Below are positions 1 to 8,525 of a stretch of 49,063 nucleotides of DNA, piece after piece. The stretch's first letter is position 1, and every line of letters begins with the position of its first letter. Made by a program: the position numbers and the translations under genes. Source of the stretch: an uncultured Rhodospirillaceae bacterium (GTDB lineage Bacteria; Pseudomonadota; Alphaproteobacteria; Rhodospirillales; Magnetospirillaceae); NCBI GenBank assembly GCA_903941105.1, contig CAJANL010000176.1, forward strand, positions 1-49,063, read 5' to 3'. The notes under the pieces are model-generated. The model saw nothing but the letters and a program-made list of their open reading frames with translations. It was not told the origin of the DNA and made no database searches.

Positions 1-38
1 CGCGAAGCGGCTGTCTCGAAGGGTGGCTCGCACTTCCC

Positions 39-1493
39 TCACCCGTGCCCGTGCTCGCTGTGCTCGGCGATCTCGACGACGCGCAGGATGTTGGTGGTGC
101 CGGAGCAACCAAACGGCACCCCGGCGGTGATGACGATGCGGTCGATGGTCTGGGCGAAGCCCTCGTGCAGGGCGAAATGCACCGCCTTGTTCACCATCTC
201 GGCGAAACCGCGCACCTCCTTGGTCAGCACGCAGGTATGGGCGCCCCAGACCAGGGCCAGCTGACGCGCCACCTCGATGTCCGAGGTCAGCGACAGGATG
301 GGCTGCTCGGGGCGTTCGCGGGCGGCACGCATGGTGGTGGAGCCCGACGAGGTGTAGGTGACGATGGCCGCCGCCCCTACCGTGTGAGCCACCTGACGGG
401 CCGCCGCGCTGATGGCGTCGCGGGTGGTGTGCTCGGGGCTGCGCCGGGCGGCGTCGGTGATGACGCGGTAGTGCTCGTCCCGCTCCACCCGGTCGATGAT
501 ACGGTCCATCATGGTGACCGCGTCGATGGGGTAGTCGCCGCTGGCGGTCTCGGCCGACAGCATGACGGCGTCGGCGCCGTCATAGACGGCGGTGGCGACG
601 TCGGACGCCTCGGCGCGGGTCGGCGACGGGGCATGAACCATGGAATCGAGCATCTGCGTCGCCACCACCACCGGCTTGCCGACGGCGCGGCAGGCCCGCA
701 CGATGCGCTTTTGCAGGATCGGCACCATCTCCAGCGGACATTCGACACCGAGATCGCCCCGCGCCACCATCACCGCGTCGGACAACTCGATGATGTCGTC
801 GAGATGCTCGATGGCCGAGGGCTTCTCCAGCTTGGACAGCAGCCGCACCCGGGTGCCGACGCGCTCGGCGATCAGGCGGCGCGCCTCCTGCACGTCGGAG
901 GCCCGCTGCACGAAGGACAGGGCGATCCAATCGGCCCCCATGTCCACCGCGAATTCCAGGTCGATGACGTCCTTCTCGGTCAAGGGCGAGATGGGCAGGA
1001 CCACGTTGGGGACGTTGACGCCCTTGTGGTTGGAGAGATCACCGCCGGTGATGACGCGTGTGTCGGCGAAATCTGTGCCGTGACGCTCGACCCGAAGGCG
1101 GACCTTGCCGTCGTCGAGCAGCAGTTCGGTGCCGATCCCCAGGGCGGCGAACACCTCGGGGTGCAGCAGCGGCGCACGCTGAGCGCTGCCCAATTCCTCC
1201 GACAGGTCGAGACGAAACGGTGCCCCGGCTTCAAGGCGAACCACATCGCCGAGGAATTTCCCCACCCGAAGCTTCGGCCCCTGCAGGTCGGCCAGCACCG
1301 CGATGGGGCGGTGGACCTTGCGCTCAAGCTCGCGGATGGCGTCATAGCGGGCCTGATGCTGGGCATGGGTGCCATGGCTGAAATTCAGGCGGAAAACATC
1401 GGCTCCGGCATTGAAAAGCCCCTCGATCGCCTGGGGAGTCGACGTCGCCGGACCCAGCGTGGCGATGATTTTGGCGTTCCTCGATCTTCTCAT
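39..1493 (-). CDS. pyk: Pyruvate kinase
   Basis: Catalyses phosphoenolpyruvate + ADP to pyruvate + ATP, the last step of glycolysis, in the cytosol. At 484 aa it has the usual bacterial length. Visible motifs are the N-terminal NFSHG segment (about 38-42), DLQGPKLRVG (about 69-78), the catalytic-lysine segment SKLEKP (Lys near 221), MVARGDLGVE (about 242-251) and ATQMLDSM (about 278-285). GTG at 1496 is possible, but ATG at 1493 sits better behind an AGGA ribosome site. The MFS transporter ends 99 bp upstream on the same strand, so co-transcription is possible. Identification is secure; which isozyme it is cannot be told from sequence alone. Confidence 0.97.
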   Translation of the reverse strand: MRRSRNAKIIATLGPATSTPQAIEGLFNAGADVFRLNFSHGTHAQHQARYDAIRELERKVHRPIAVLADLQGPKLRVGKFLGDVVRLEAGAPFRLDLSEELGSAQRAPLLHPEVFAALGIGTELLLDDGKVRLRVERHGTDFADTRVITGGDLSNHKGVNVPNVVLPISPLTEKDVIDLEFAVDMGADWIALSFVQRASDVQEARRLIAERVGTRVRLLSKLEKPSAIEHLDDIIELSDAVMVARGDLGVECPLEMVPILQKRIVRACRAVGKPVVVATQMLDSMVHAPSPTRAEASDVATAVYDGADAVMLSAETASGDYPIDAVTMMDRIIDRVERDEHYRVITDAARRSPEHTTRDAISAAARQVAHTVGAAAIVTYTSSGSTTMRAARERPEQPILSLTSDIEVARQLALVWGAHTCVLTKEVRGFAEMVNKAVHFALHEGFAQTIDRIVITAGVPFGCSGTTNILRVVEIAEHSEHGHG

Positions 1494-1592
1494 CACGAAA
1501 TCCTATTGCGCAGTTGCGGCACCATAGCAGAGCCGGAACGCCTCGCCTACCGCCCGCCCGGGTCGGAAAGCGGCTATATCCTTAGCCACGGC

Positions 1593-2849
1593 CTATTCGT
1601 GGCGACGACAGAAAGTTTCGCGGCTGGCCAGCGCCAGCAGGAGCGCCGATCCCTGGCAGGCCAACAACGCCGTGAAGGCGGTGCCATAGGCCGCGGCGGA
1701 ATAAACCCGGCCGCCATCCACCATCCCACCCTCCCAGTTGAGATCGAGCAGCCAGCCGATCAAGGGCTGGAAGATGGCACCCGACGCCATGCAGAAGGTG
1801 TTGACCACCCCCAGCACCGCGCCACCGGCCGCGATCGGCGCGTGCTCGCGCGCGGTGGCGAATGACAGCACGAAGGCGCCGCCCATGGCGCCCATGCAAC
1901 AGAGCAGAACCTGGCGCACCGGGAGCGGCACACCGGGCAGGTAGAATGCCGCCCAGCCGAACACCAGACCGCCGATGGCCGCCACCACCAGCGCCGGCCG
2001 CCGCCGCCCCATGCGGTCGCTGAACCAGCCGGTGAGCGGCGAGCTGATACCCCAGGCCACCAGCATGGCCGAGGTGGTGAAGGCGGCGTCGGTGCGGTCC
2101 AGCCCGTGCACCTGCATCAGATAGGGCACGCCCCACAGCCCGGCGACGGACAGCATCGGCCCCGCCATGGTGAAGCTGTAGAGGGCGAGGATGATGATCT
2201 GCGGCGTCCGCAAGGCCAGGATCAGCCCGGCACCGAAGCTTCCCCGCGAGTCCTCCTGTCGCTCGGACGGCACGCCGTCGCGCACGAACAGCCACAGCAC
2301 CACCGCCATCGCGGCCGCGACCACTGCCGCTCCCCACATGGTGCCGCGCCAGCCATAGGCGGTCACCGCGGCGGCCAGCGGCGCCTGCCCGCCCACCGCG
2401 CCGGCCATCCCCATGGCCAGGGTCAGGCCGGTGACCAGGGCGAAATGCCGCGGCGGGAACCACAGCGAGGCCAGCTTGAGCGTTCCCACCCAAGTCACCG
2501 CCGCCCCCAGGCCGACCAAAGCCCGGCCGGCATAGGCCGGCCCCAATCCCGGCGCCATCGCGAACAGGGCGCTGCCCACCGCCGACAGCACGGCGAAGCC
2601 GGCCAGCATCCGCCTCGGCCCGAAGCGGTCAAGCAGCAGCCCGATGGGAATCTGCATGGCGGCGTAAGAATAGAAGTATAGCCCCGACAACATGCCGGCG
2701 ATGGCGGCGCCGACGGCGAACTCGCGCATCATCTCGCCCACCATCACCGCCGGAGCGACACGCTGGAAGAAGGCGTAACAGTAGAAGGAAGCGCCGAGGC
2801 CCCACATGGCCCAGGGGACCAGGGGATGTGGGCGGGCGCCGCCCTTCAA
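1593..2849 (-). CDS. MFS transporter, substrate unknown
   Basis: A 418-aa, Ala/Gly-rich inner-membrane protein with about 12 hydrophobic segments and MFS loop motifs: DRFGPRR after the second helix and FSDRMGRRRP in the central half repeat (about residues 260-270). It begins with TTG at 2849, whose last two bases are part of the TGA stop of the GntR gene (TTGA overlap), so translational coupling is likely. ATG at 2807 is the alternative start but would remove the first half of helix 1's lead-in. The partner regulator belongs to the FCD group, whose ligands are often organic acids. With pyruvate kinase next door, an organic-acid substrate is a reasonable guess but is not shown by the sequence. 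Confidence 0.88.
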   Translation of the reverse strand: MKGGARPHPLVPWAMWGLGASFYCYAFFQRVAPAVMVGEMMREFAVGAAIAGMLSGLYFYSYAAMQIPIGLLLDRFGPRRMLAGFAVLSAVGSALFAMAPGLGPAYAGRALVGLGAAVTWVGTLKLASLWFPPRHFALVTGLTLAMGMAGAVGGQAPLAAAVTAYGWRGTMWGAAVVAAAMAVVLWLFVRDGVPSERQEDSRGSFGAGLILALRTPQIIILALYSFTMAGPMLSVAGLWGVPYLMQVHGLDRTDAAFTTSAMLVAWGISSPLTGWFSDRMGRRRPALVVAAIGGLVFGWAAFYLPGVPLPVRQVLLCCMGAMGGAFVLSFATAREHAPIAAGGAVLGVVNTFCMASGAIFQPLIGWLLDLNWEGGMVDGGRVYSAAAYGTAFTALLACQGSALLLALASRETFCRRHE

Positions 2850-3604
2850 GCGGTCTCGCTCCGTCGGCGTTCACGCTCGTCGGAGAGGACCTGCACCACC
2901 CAGCCGAGATGCACCTGCACGGCGGCGGCGGCGGCCTCGGGGTCGCGCCGGCGGATACCATCGAAAATGGCCCGGTGCTGGGCCAGGATCGACTGGTCGT
3001 CCTCGGCGGTGGGGAACAGCTCGTAGCGATGGAAGGCCACCGTCTCTTCCAGGATGCCGCGGATATAGCCGACGATGTGCATGTAGACACCGCTGCCCGA
3101 GGCCTTGGCCACCGCCAGATGAAAGCGCAGGTCGTGCTCGGTCTTGTGCTTGGCATCGGCCATGTCGGCCTCGGCGGCGACCAGGATGGCGGCCAATTCG
3201 TCGATATGCGAGTCGGTGGCATTGAGTGCGGCCCGGCGCGCCGCCCAGATCTCAAGATTGCAGCGGATCTCGGCAAGGTCGTGCAGATTCTCGGGATTGA
3301 CCCGGACCAGTTCCACCAGCCCCGGCTCCATGGTGCTGGTCGAAGCGATCACCCGGGTGCCGCCCCCCTGCACGGCGTCGAGGAAGCCTTGCGTCTTCAG
3401 CCCTTGCAGCGCGGCGCGCACCGAAACGCGGCTGACCGCCATTTCCTCGGCGAGTTGGCGTTCGCCGGGAAGACGATGGCCCAGCCCCCATTCCCCCGAG
3501 GCGATGCGGGCCAGGATGCGATCCGCCACCCGATCGGAGACCAGACCGCCCTCGGGCTTGCTCGGACGGTGGAGAGGACGCGAAAAGATCTGATTCTTGG
3601 TCAT
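2846..3604 (-). CDS. GntR-family (FadR/FCD subfamily) transcriptional regulator
   Basis: A 252-aa DNA-binding regulator. Residues about 15-80 form the GntR winged helix (VADRILARIASGEW, LPGERQLAEEMAVSRVSVR). Residues about 100-235 form an FCD ligand domain, with LHDLAEIRCNLEIWAAR, HDLRFHLAVAKASG and a final helix carrying AVQVHL; the Asp and His residues of these helices usually bind a metal. The ATG at 3604 is chosen because the longer upstream frame has no family similarity and would run through the promoter region. It is divergent from the type I exporter (94 bp between starts) and overlaps the MFS gene by 4 nt. By analogy with such pairs it probably controls that transporter and itself; control of the exporter is possible. 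Confidence 0.93.
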   Translation of the reverse strand: MTKNQIFSRPLHRPSKPEGGLVSDRVADRILARIASGEWGLGHRLPGERQLAEEMAVSRVSVRAALQGLKTQGFLDAVQGGGTRVIASTSTMEPGLVELVRVNPENLHDLAEIRCNLEIWAARRAALNATDSHIDELAAILVAAEADMADAKHKTEHDLRFHLAVAKASGSGVYMHIVGYIRGILEETVAFHRYELFPTAEDDQSILAQHRAIFDGIRRRDPEAAAAAVQVHLGWVVQVLSDERERRRSETA

Positions 3605-3698
3605 ACCAGCAGCGTCAACCTTTGCGTTGCCTCCGTCAAGAGCATCGACTCGGTCTTTTTCGTTGCATCCGCCCCCCAGCCGGGCGCAAATCATCGTC

Positions 3699-5423
3699 AT
3701 GAGCGCCGACAAGAACAGTTGGCTGACGCCAATCCTCGACCCGCTTCGCCCCGTCATGCGCGAATTGCTGGCGGCGTCACTTTTCGTCAACATTCTGGCG
3801 CTGGCGGTGCCGATTTTCGTGATGCAGGTCTATGACCGCGTCATCGGCCATTCCGGCATGGCGACGCTCAAGGGCCTGACCATCGGCGTCTGTGTCCTGC
3901 TGTTCTTCGACTACATCGTCCGCACCTCGCGCGGCCGCGTCATGCAGACGGTGGCGCTGCGCATCGACGTCGAGGTCGGCACCAAGCTGTTCGACAAGGT
4001 GATGCACCTGCCGTTGCGCACCCTGGAGAGCCGGCCGACCTCGTTCTGGCAGACGCTGTTCCGCGATGTGGACGCCATCCGCAACACGGTGTCGGGCGCG
4101 ACGGCGATCCTGCTGGCCGACCTACCCTTCGTCTTCCTGTTCCTCGGCGTCATCTTCGCCATCGGCCGGCCGCTGGCGGCGGTGTTCGTCGCCATGTTCG
4201 TGGCCTTCATCGTGCTGGCGTGGAAATCGGGCTCGGCGCTGACCGACACTTCGGGCAAGGAAAAGAACGTCCAGTCCTCGCGCGACGCCCTGGTGGCCGA
4301 GATCATCGCCGGGCGCGGCACCGTCAAGGCGGTGGCGCTCGACCGCGCCATCCGCCCCATCTGGGAGGAGCGGCAGGCCGGCACCATCGAGCAGTCCATC
4401 CAGCGCGGCGCGGTGCAGGACGGCTACGTCAACCTGGGCCAGACCCTCACCATGATGGGCAGCATGGCGCTGACCACCGTGGGCGCCGTGTTCATCATCG
4501 ACCACGAGCTGACCATGGGGGCACTGGTGGCCTGCAACATGCTGTCGTCGCGGCTCTACGGCCCCATCAACCAACTGGTGGGCGCCTGGAAGACCTTTGC
4601 CGCCTTCAAGCAGTCGGTCGAGCGCCTGGGGGAAATCTTCAACGAGGACGAGGAACGCCGCGAGAGCGCCATTCGCCGCGAGCGCCCGGTGGGCCATCTG
4701 GCGGTGGAGGACCTCATCTTCTCCTACGACAAGAAGGCGCAGCCGGCGGTGGCCATCGATCGTCTGGAGATCCGCCCCCGGGGCGTCATCGCCATTCTCG
4801 GCCGCAACGGCAGCGGCAAGAGCACGCTACTGAAGGTGCTGATGGGGCTCTACCACCCCGAGAAGGGCCGTGTCCTGCTCGACGGCTCCGACATCGCCCA
4901 GTTCACCCGCGCCGAGCTGGCGGGCTGGATGGGCTATGTGCCGCAGGAATGCGTGCTGTTCAACGGCACCATCCGCGAAAACATCGCCTACGGCCTGCCC
5001 GGCTGCACCGATGAAGACATCCTCGCCGCCGCCCAGACCGCCGGAGTGCACCACTACATCGTCGACCTGCCCGACGGCTATGGCGCCCAGATCGGCGAGG
5101 CCGGGTCGCGCCTGTCGGCCGGGCAGCGCCAGCGCATCGCCATCGCCCGCGCCTTGATCGGCAACCCGCCGGTACTGCTGCTCGATGAACCCTCCGCCAG
5201 CCTCGACCGCCAGGCCGAGGAAGACCTGCGCAATACCCTGGCCGAGTTCGCGCGCGAACGCACCGTCATCATCGTCACCCACAGCCCGGTGCTGCTGCCG
5301 GTGTGCCGCGACGTGGTGGTGGTGGACAAGGGCCGCGTCGTCGCCGCCGGCCCGGCGGCCGAGACCCTGCAACGCCTGTTCGGCGTCCGTCAGCAACCGG
5401 CGCCGCAGGCGGTGACGGCATGA
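3699..5423 (+). CDS. Type I secretion ABC transporter (PrtD-like, permease-ATPase fusion)
   Basis: A 574-aa inner-membrane exporter half-transporter. Residues about 20-300 are the six-helix transmembrane domain, with an N-terminal motif typical of type I secretion (VNILALAVPIFVMQVYDRV). Residues about 330-565 are the nucleotide-binding domain: Walker A GRNGSGKST (about 367-375), Q-loop VPQECVLFNG, signature LSAGQRQRIA (about 472), Walker B VLLLDEPSAS (about 492) and H-loop VTHS. It lacks an N-terminal C39 or C39-like peptidase domain, so it resembles the short PrtD class. The ATG at 3699 is preferred over an upstream start at 3597, which overlaps the GntR start. It shares an ATGA overlap with the adaptor gene. 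No secreted substrate or TolC-like protein lies in the window. Confidence 0.94.
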   Translation: MSADKNSWLTPILDPLRPVMRELLAASLFVNILALAVPIFVMQVYDRVIGHSGMATLKGLTIGVCVLLFFDYIVRTSRGRVMQTVALRIDVEVGTKLFDKVMHLPLRTLESRPTSFWQTLFRDVDAIRNTVSGATAILLADLPFVFLFLGVIFAIGRPLAAVFVAMFVAFIVLAWKSGSALTDTSGKEKNVQSSRDALVAEIIAGRGTVKAVALDRAIRPIWEERQAGTIEQSIQRGAVQDGYVNLGQTLTMMGSMALTTVGAVFIIDHELTMGALVACNMLSSRLYGPINQLVGAWKTFAAFKQSVERLGEIFNEDEERRESAIRRERPVGHLAVEDLIFSYDKKAQPAVAIDRLEIRPRGVIAILGRNGSGKSTLLKVLMGLYHPEKGRVLLDGSDIAQFTRAELAGWMGYVPQECVLFNGTIRENIAYGLPGCTDEDILAAAQTAGVHHYIVDLPDGYGAQIGEAGSRLSAGQRQRIAIARALIGNPPVLLLDEPSASLDRQAEEDLRNTLAEFARERTVIIVTHSPVLLPVCRDVVVVDKGRVVAAGPAAETLQRLFGVRQQPAPQAVTA

Positions 5424-7102
5424 GCGCCGATCCGCAATCCCCCTCCCCTCCGGCTCCCTCTCCCCCGGCTCCCGACGCCCCGCAGCAGCAGCTCTCCTCC
5501 GAGCAGATGATGCAGATGATGGCGATGATGAGCGGCGGCGGCGGGGGGGGTGGTCCACAGCCGCCCGGCGGTGCTCCGCCACCGTCGCAGAGGGAGCGGG
5601 TGCTTGGCGCCCTGACGGCGCTGTGGAGGTTCATCCGCTGGTTGTTCGCCCGTCCACAACCGGCGGAGGACCAGCCAGGGCCGCCGGCGGGTGTGGCGGC
5701 CCGCGCCCATTGGTATGCCCACAAGGCCCTGAAGGCGGTCGTGGATTGGTTCCTGCCGCCGCTGGACGCGCTTGGCCCGGCGCCGCTGCGCGACTATCAC
5801 GGCCCCGAGGGCAAACTCTACCGGTTGGCCAACGCCTATCCCCTGCCCACCTGGCGCACCATGGCGCGCCTCGTCGTCAGCCTGCTGGTGATCCTGCTGG
5901 TGTGGGCACAACTCGCGGTGCTCGACGAGGTCGCCATCGCCGAGGGCGAGGTGGTGCCGGAGGGCAAGGTCAAGGTCATCCAGCACCTGGAAGGCGGCGT
6001 CATCCGCGAGATCTACACGGTGGAAGGCGCCGAGGTGAAGGAGGGCGAGCCCCTGCTGCTGCTGGAACTGGCGGTCAGCTCGGTCAACCGCGAGGAACTG
6101 CAGGTCCGCCTCGACGGCTACCACCTGCAACGCGCCCGGCTGGTGGCCGAACTCAGCGGCACCCCGCTGGCCTTCCCACCCGAGGAGGCCAAGCGCCAGC
6201 CCAACCTGCTGGAGGCCGAAAGCCACTCCTACGAGGCCCGCAGTCTGGCGTTGAAGGCCAGCCTTTCCGTCCTGCAACAGCAGGTGCAGCAAAAGGGCCT
6301 GGAGGTGAACGAACTTGAGACCAAGCGGCGCGCCCTGGCCAACAACCTGCGCCTGTCGGCCCAGCGCTTCGAGATGTCCAAGGACCTGATCAAGTCGGGA
6401 CTGACCTCGAAGATGGACCACGTCACCGCCGAGGCCCAGATGGAGGATCTGCGCGGCCAGTTCGACAGCGTGCAGGCCTCGATCCCCCGCTCGCAGGCCG
6501 CCCAGCAGGAGGCGCGCCAGCGCATGGAGGAGGAGCGGGCACGCTTCATCCGTACCGCCCAGCAGGAAATGTCCGAGTGCGAGCTCAACATCGCCCGCAC
6601 CCGCGAACTCTGGGCACAGGCCTCGGACCAGCAGCGCCGCACCCAGATCACCAGCCCCATCGACGGCATCGTCAAGAACATGCGCTCCAACACCATCGGC
6701 GGCGTCATCAAGGCCGGCGACCCCATCATGGAAATGGTGCCGCTGCACGAACGCCTGCAGATCGATGCCAAGCTGTCGCCCATGGACCGCGGCTATGTCC
6801 AGACCGGCCAGAAGGCGACGGTCAAGCTGTCGGCCTACGACTACACCACCTATGGCGGGCTGGAGGGCGACGTCATCCTGGTCGCCCCCGACACCACCAT
6901 CGGCGGCCCGCCGCAGAACCAGCCCTACTACCGCGTCGTGGTGCAGACCGACCGCTCCTATATCGGCGATGAGTCCGACAAACGCCCGATCACCGCCGGC
7001 ATGCAGGCGACGGTGGAGATCCACACCGGGGCGCGCACCGTGATGGAATTCCTCATCAAGCCGGTGGTCAAGCTACGGCACGAGGCCTTCCGCGAGCGGT
7101 AG
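5420..7102 (+). CDS. Type I secretion periplasmic adaptor (HlyD family)
   Basis: A 560-aa membrane-fusion protein pairing with the upstream exporter (ATGA overlap). A transmembrane helix lies at about 150-170. It is followed by the lipoyl/barrel half VIQHLEGGVIREIYTVEGAEVKEGE, a long coiled coil (about 240-410, rich in Gln/Glu/Arg), the second lipoyl half (RTQITSPIDGIVKNMRSN) and a C-terminal beta-barrel domain. The residues before the membrane helix are unusual for HlyD: an N-terminal stretch of Pro, Gln, Met and Gly (SSEQMMQMMAMMS, then a Gly run and Pro-rich patch) encoded partly by a G8 tract at 5543-5550. Total length exceeds typical HlyD/PrtE (about 430-480 aa) because of this cytoplasmic extension. 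Confidence 0.93.
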   Translation: MSADPQSPSPPAPSPPAPDAPQQQLSSEQMMQMMAMMSGGGGGGGPQPPGGAPPPSQRERVLGALTALWRFIRWLFARPQPAEDQPGPPAGVAARAHWYAHKALKAVVDWFLPPLDALGPAPLRDYHGPEGKLYRLANAYPLPTWRTMARLVVSLLVILLVWAQLAVLDEVAIAEGEVVPEGKVKVIQHLEGGVIREIYTVEGAEVKEGEPLLLLELAVSSVNREELQVRLDGYHLQRARLVAELSGTPLAFPPEEAKRQPNLLEAESHSYEARSLALKASLSVLQQQVQQKGLEVNELETKRRALANNLRLSAQRFEMSKDLIKSGLTSKMDHVTAEAQMEDLRGQFDSVQASIPRSQAAQQEARQRMEEERARFIRTAQQEMSECELNIARTRELWAQASDQQRRTQITSPIDGIVKNMRSNTIGGVIKAGDPIMEMVPLHERLQIDAKLSPMDRGYVQTGQKATVKLSAYDYTTYGGLEGDVILVAPDTTIGGPPQNQPYYRVVVQTDRSYIGDESDKRPITAGMQATVEIHTGARTVMEFLIKPVVKLRHEAFRER

Positions 7103-7111
7103 CATGGCGTC

Positions 7112-8332
7112 TTACCGCCCCCCGAACACCAGCACCTCACCGTCGGGCATGACGGCGCGGTCGCGGCCGCCCTTCTTGGCGTCATACATGCGCTTGTCGG
7201 CCAGTTCGATCATGCTGGGCCAGTCGAGGACGCCGTCGGCCTTGCGTTCGGCGACGCCGATGGAGGCGGTCAAGGGGGTGCCGTCTGGCCGGATGCCGAA
7301 GCCGGCGGCACGCAGGCGCTGGACGCCGATGCGGGCCCCCTCGGGATCGGTGTTGTTCATGATGGCGATGAATTCCTCGCCGCCCCAGCGCACCAGGGCG
7401 TCACCACGCCGCAGCCCATCCTTGAGGTGCCCCGCCAATGCCCGCAGCGCCTTGTCGCCTTCCTCGTGGCCATAGCTGTCGTTGATGGACTTGAAGTGGT
7501 CGAGATCGAAGAAGGCCACCGACACCGGCGCGTTCTGCAATGCCGCCAGCCGGAACTGCAACTCCAGGGTCTCGGCCCCCGAGCGCCGGGTATAGGCCCC
7601 GGTCAGCGGATCAACCATGGCACGATGCACCAACGCTGCCATGTAATGCATCTGGCTCATGCCCGAGAACATGGCGACGCCCATCACCAGCACCATCAGC
7701 CACAGCATCGGGCCATGATGTTCGAGGGACAGGACCTGTCCCTCCATCAGCAGGCCGACCACGGCGAAGACGAAGGCCGGGATGGAGAAAACCAGCACCT
7801 CAAGCGCCGTCAGCGGAAACACCGCCAGCCCGGCCAGCACAATGTTGGGCATCAAACCATAGAGCCGCACCACCAGCGTGCCGAAAGTGTCGAACTCCAC
7901 CCCTTGGGTGATGAAGATGGACACCAGATAGAACACCGGCGGCACCAGCAGCATGGCGAACAGCATGGCGTCGGCCTGCAGTTTGGTCTTGGCGAAATTC
8001 CACGGCCAGGCCAGGGCGAGGAAGATGGCGCCGGAAATGACCCGCATGATGGTCATCATCGCCCATTGCGGCCACGGAAAGACCATCCAGTCCAGCAGCG
8101 AGCACAGCGGCACCAGCACGGCGAACATGGCCGCCAGCAGTTGCACGCGGGAAATGGTCACCGCGGCGGCGTGACGGCGAATGTGGACGGTGTGCCAGAA
8201 CGGCACCAGCACATCGACCAGTTGATCGCCGGAAATCTTGATGGACGCGAGAACGTGGGTGACGAAACCGCGCCAACCGCCGCCCTGCTTACCGAGCCCC
8301 TCGGGATCGACGAGCTTCTGCTGTACGCTCAT
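7112..8332 (-). CDS. Membrane-bound diguanylate cyclase (GGDEF)
   Basis: A 406-aa protein. Residues about 45-235 hold six or so membrane helices that I cannot assign to a named sensor domain. Residues about 245-395 are a GGDEF domain with the active-site variant GGEEF (about 315-319) and an intact product-inhibition site RRGD exactly five residues upstream. FFDLDHFKSINDSYGHEEGD and ASIGVA are also present, so it should make c-di-GMP from GTP and be feedback-inhibited. The ATG at 8332 (MSVQQKL) is used; the longer frame to 8353 has no better ribosome site. Its stop lies 9 bp from the convergent adaptor gene. The MITE-like element lies upstream, between it and ygfZ. Confidence 0.93.
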   Translation of the reverse strand: MSVQQKLVDPEGLGKQGGGWRGFVTHVLASIKISGDQLVDVLVPFWHTVHIRRHAAAVTISRVQLLAAMFAVLVPLCSLLDWMVFPWPQWAMMTIMRVISGAIFLALAWPWNFAKTKLQADAMLFAMLLVPPVFYLVSIFITQGVEFDTFGTLVVRLYGLMPNIVLAGLAVFPLTALEVLVFSIPAFVFAVVGLLMEGQVLSLEHHGPMLWLMVLVMGVAMFSGMSQMHYMAALVHRAMVDPLTGAYTRRSGAETLELQFRLAALQNAPVSVAFFDLDHFKSINDSYGHEEGDKALRALAGHLKDGLRRGDALVRWGGEEFIAIMNNTDPEGARIGVQRLRAAGFGIRPDGTPLTASIGVAERKADGVLDWPSMIELADKRMYDAKKGGRDRAVMPDGEVLVFGGR

Positions 8333-8396
8333 GGCTTCACCACATAGATGCAACCGGGACCGTAATGGATAACTAGTCGCAATTCAACCCTGTCAA

Positions 8397-8525
8397 CCGT
8401 CAGTCACAGGGCAATCGGGTGAAGGAGAATAGTCCCGCAGATAAGGCCGTCAGTCCCGCGAAGGCGGGAATGACGAAAAAAGGGATGGACTACAATCCTT
8501 CACCCGATTGCCCTGCCGTCAGTCA
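8397..8525. mobile_element. MITE-like element with target-site duplication
   Basis: The element proper is 109 bp (8407-8515). Its ends are perfect 20-bp terminal inverted repeats: CAGGGCAATCGGGTGAAGGA at 8407-8426 and its reverse complement at 8496-8515. Similarity continues inward as a TAGTCC match. The two ends are directly abutted by a 10-bp direct repeat, CCGTCAGTCA (8397-8406 and 8516-8525), as expected of a target-site duplication. The interior encodes nothing and contains a hairpin at 8448-8475 (12-bp arms, one mismatch). It is inserted at the very 3' end of ygfZ; the right-hand duplication copy carries the ygfZ stop codon, so that gene is intact. No transposase is in the window, so it would need mobilisation in trans. 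I do not assign a family. Confidence 0.82.
8448..8475. repeat. Palindromic repeat, inside the MITE-like element
   Basis: Arms CGTCAGTCCCGC and GCGGGAATGACG pair across a GAAG loop with one mismatch. The same core, TCCCGCGAAGGCGGGAAT, recurs at 19799-19818, so this is a dispersed REP-like palindrome captured within or forming the core of the element. Confidence 0.75.

Noticed and set aside
45..1865. 606-aa plus-strand open frame opposite pyruvate kinase
   Set aside because: Shadow of pyk in a GC-rich genome; its composition (Gly/His/Arg-rich) is typical of an antisense frame and no domain is seen.
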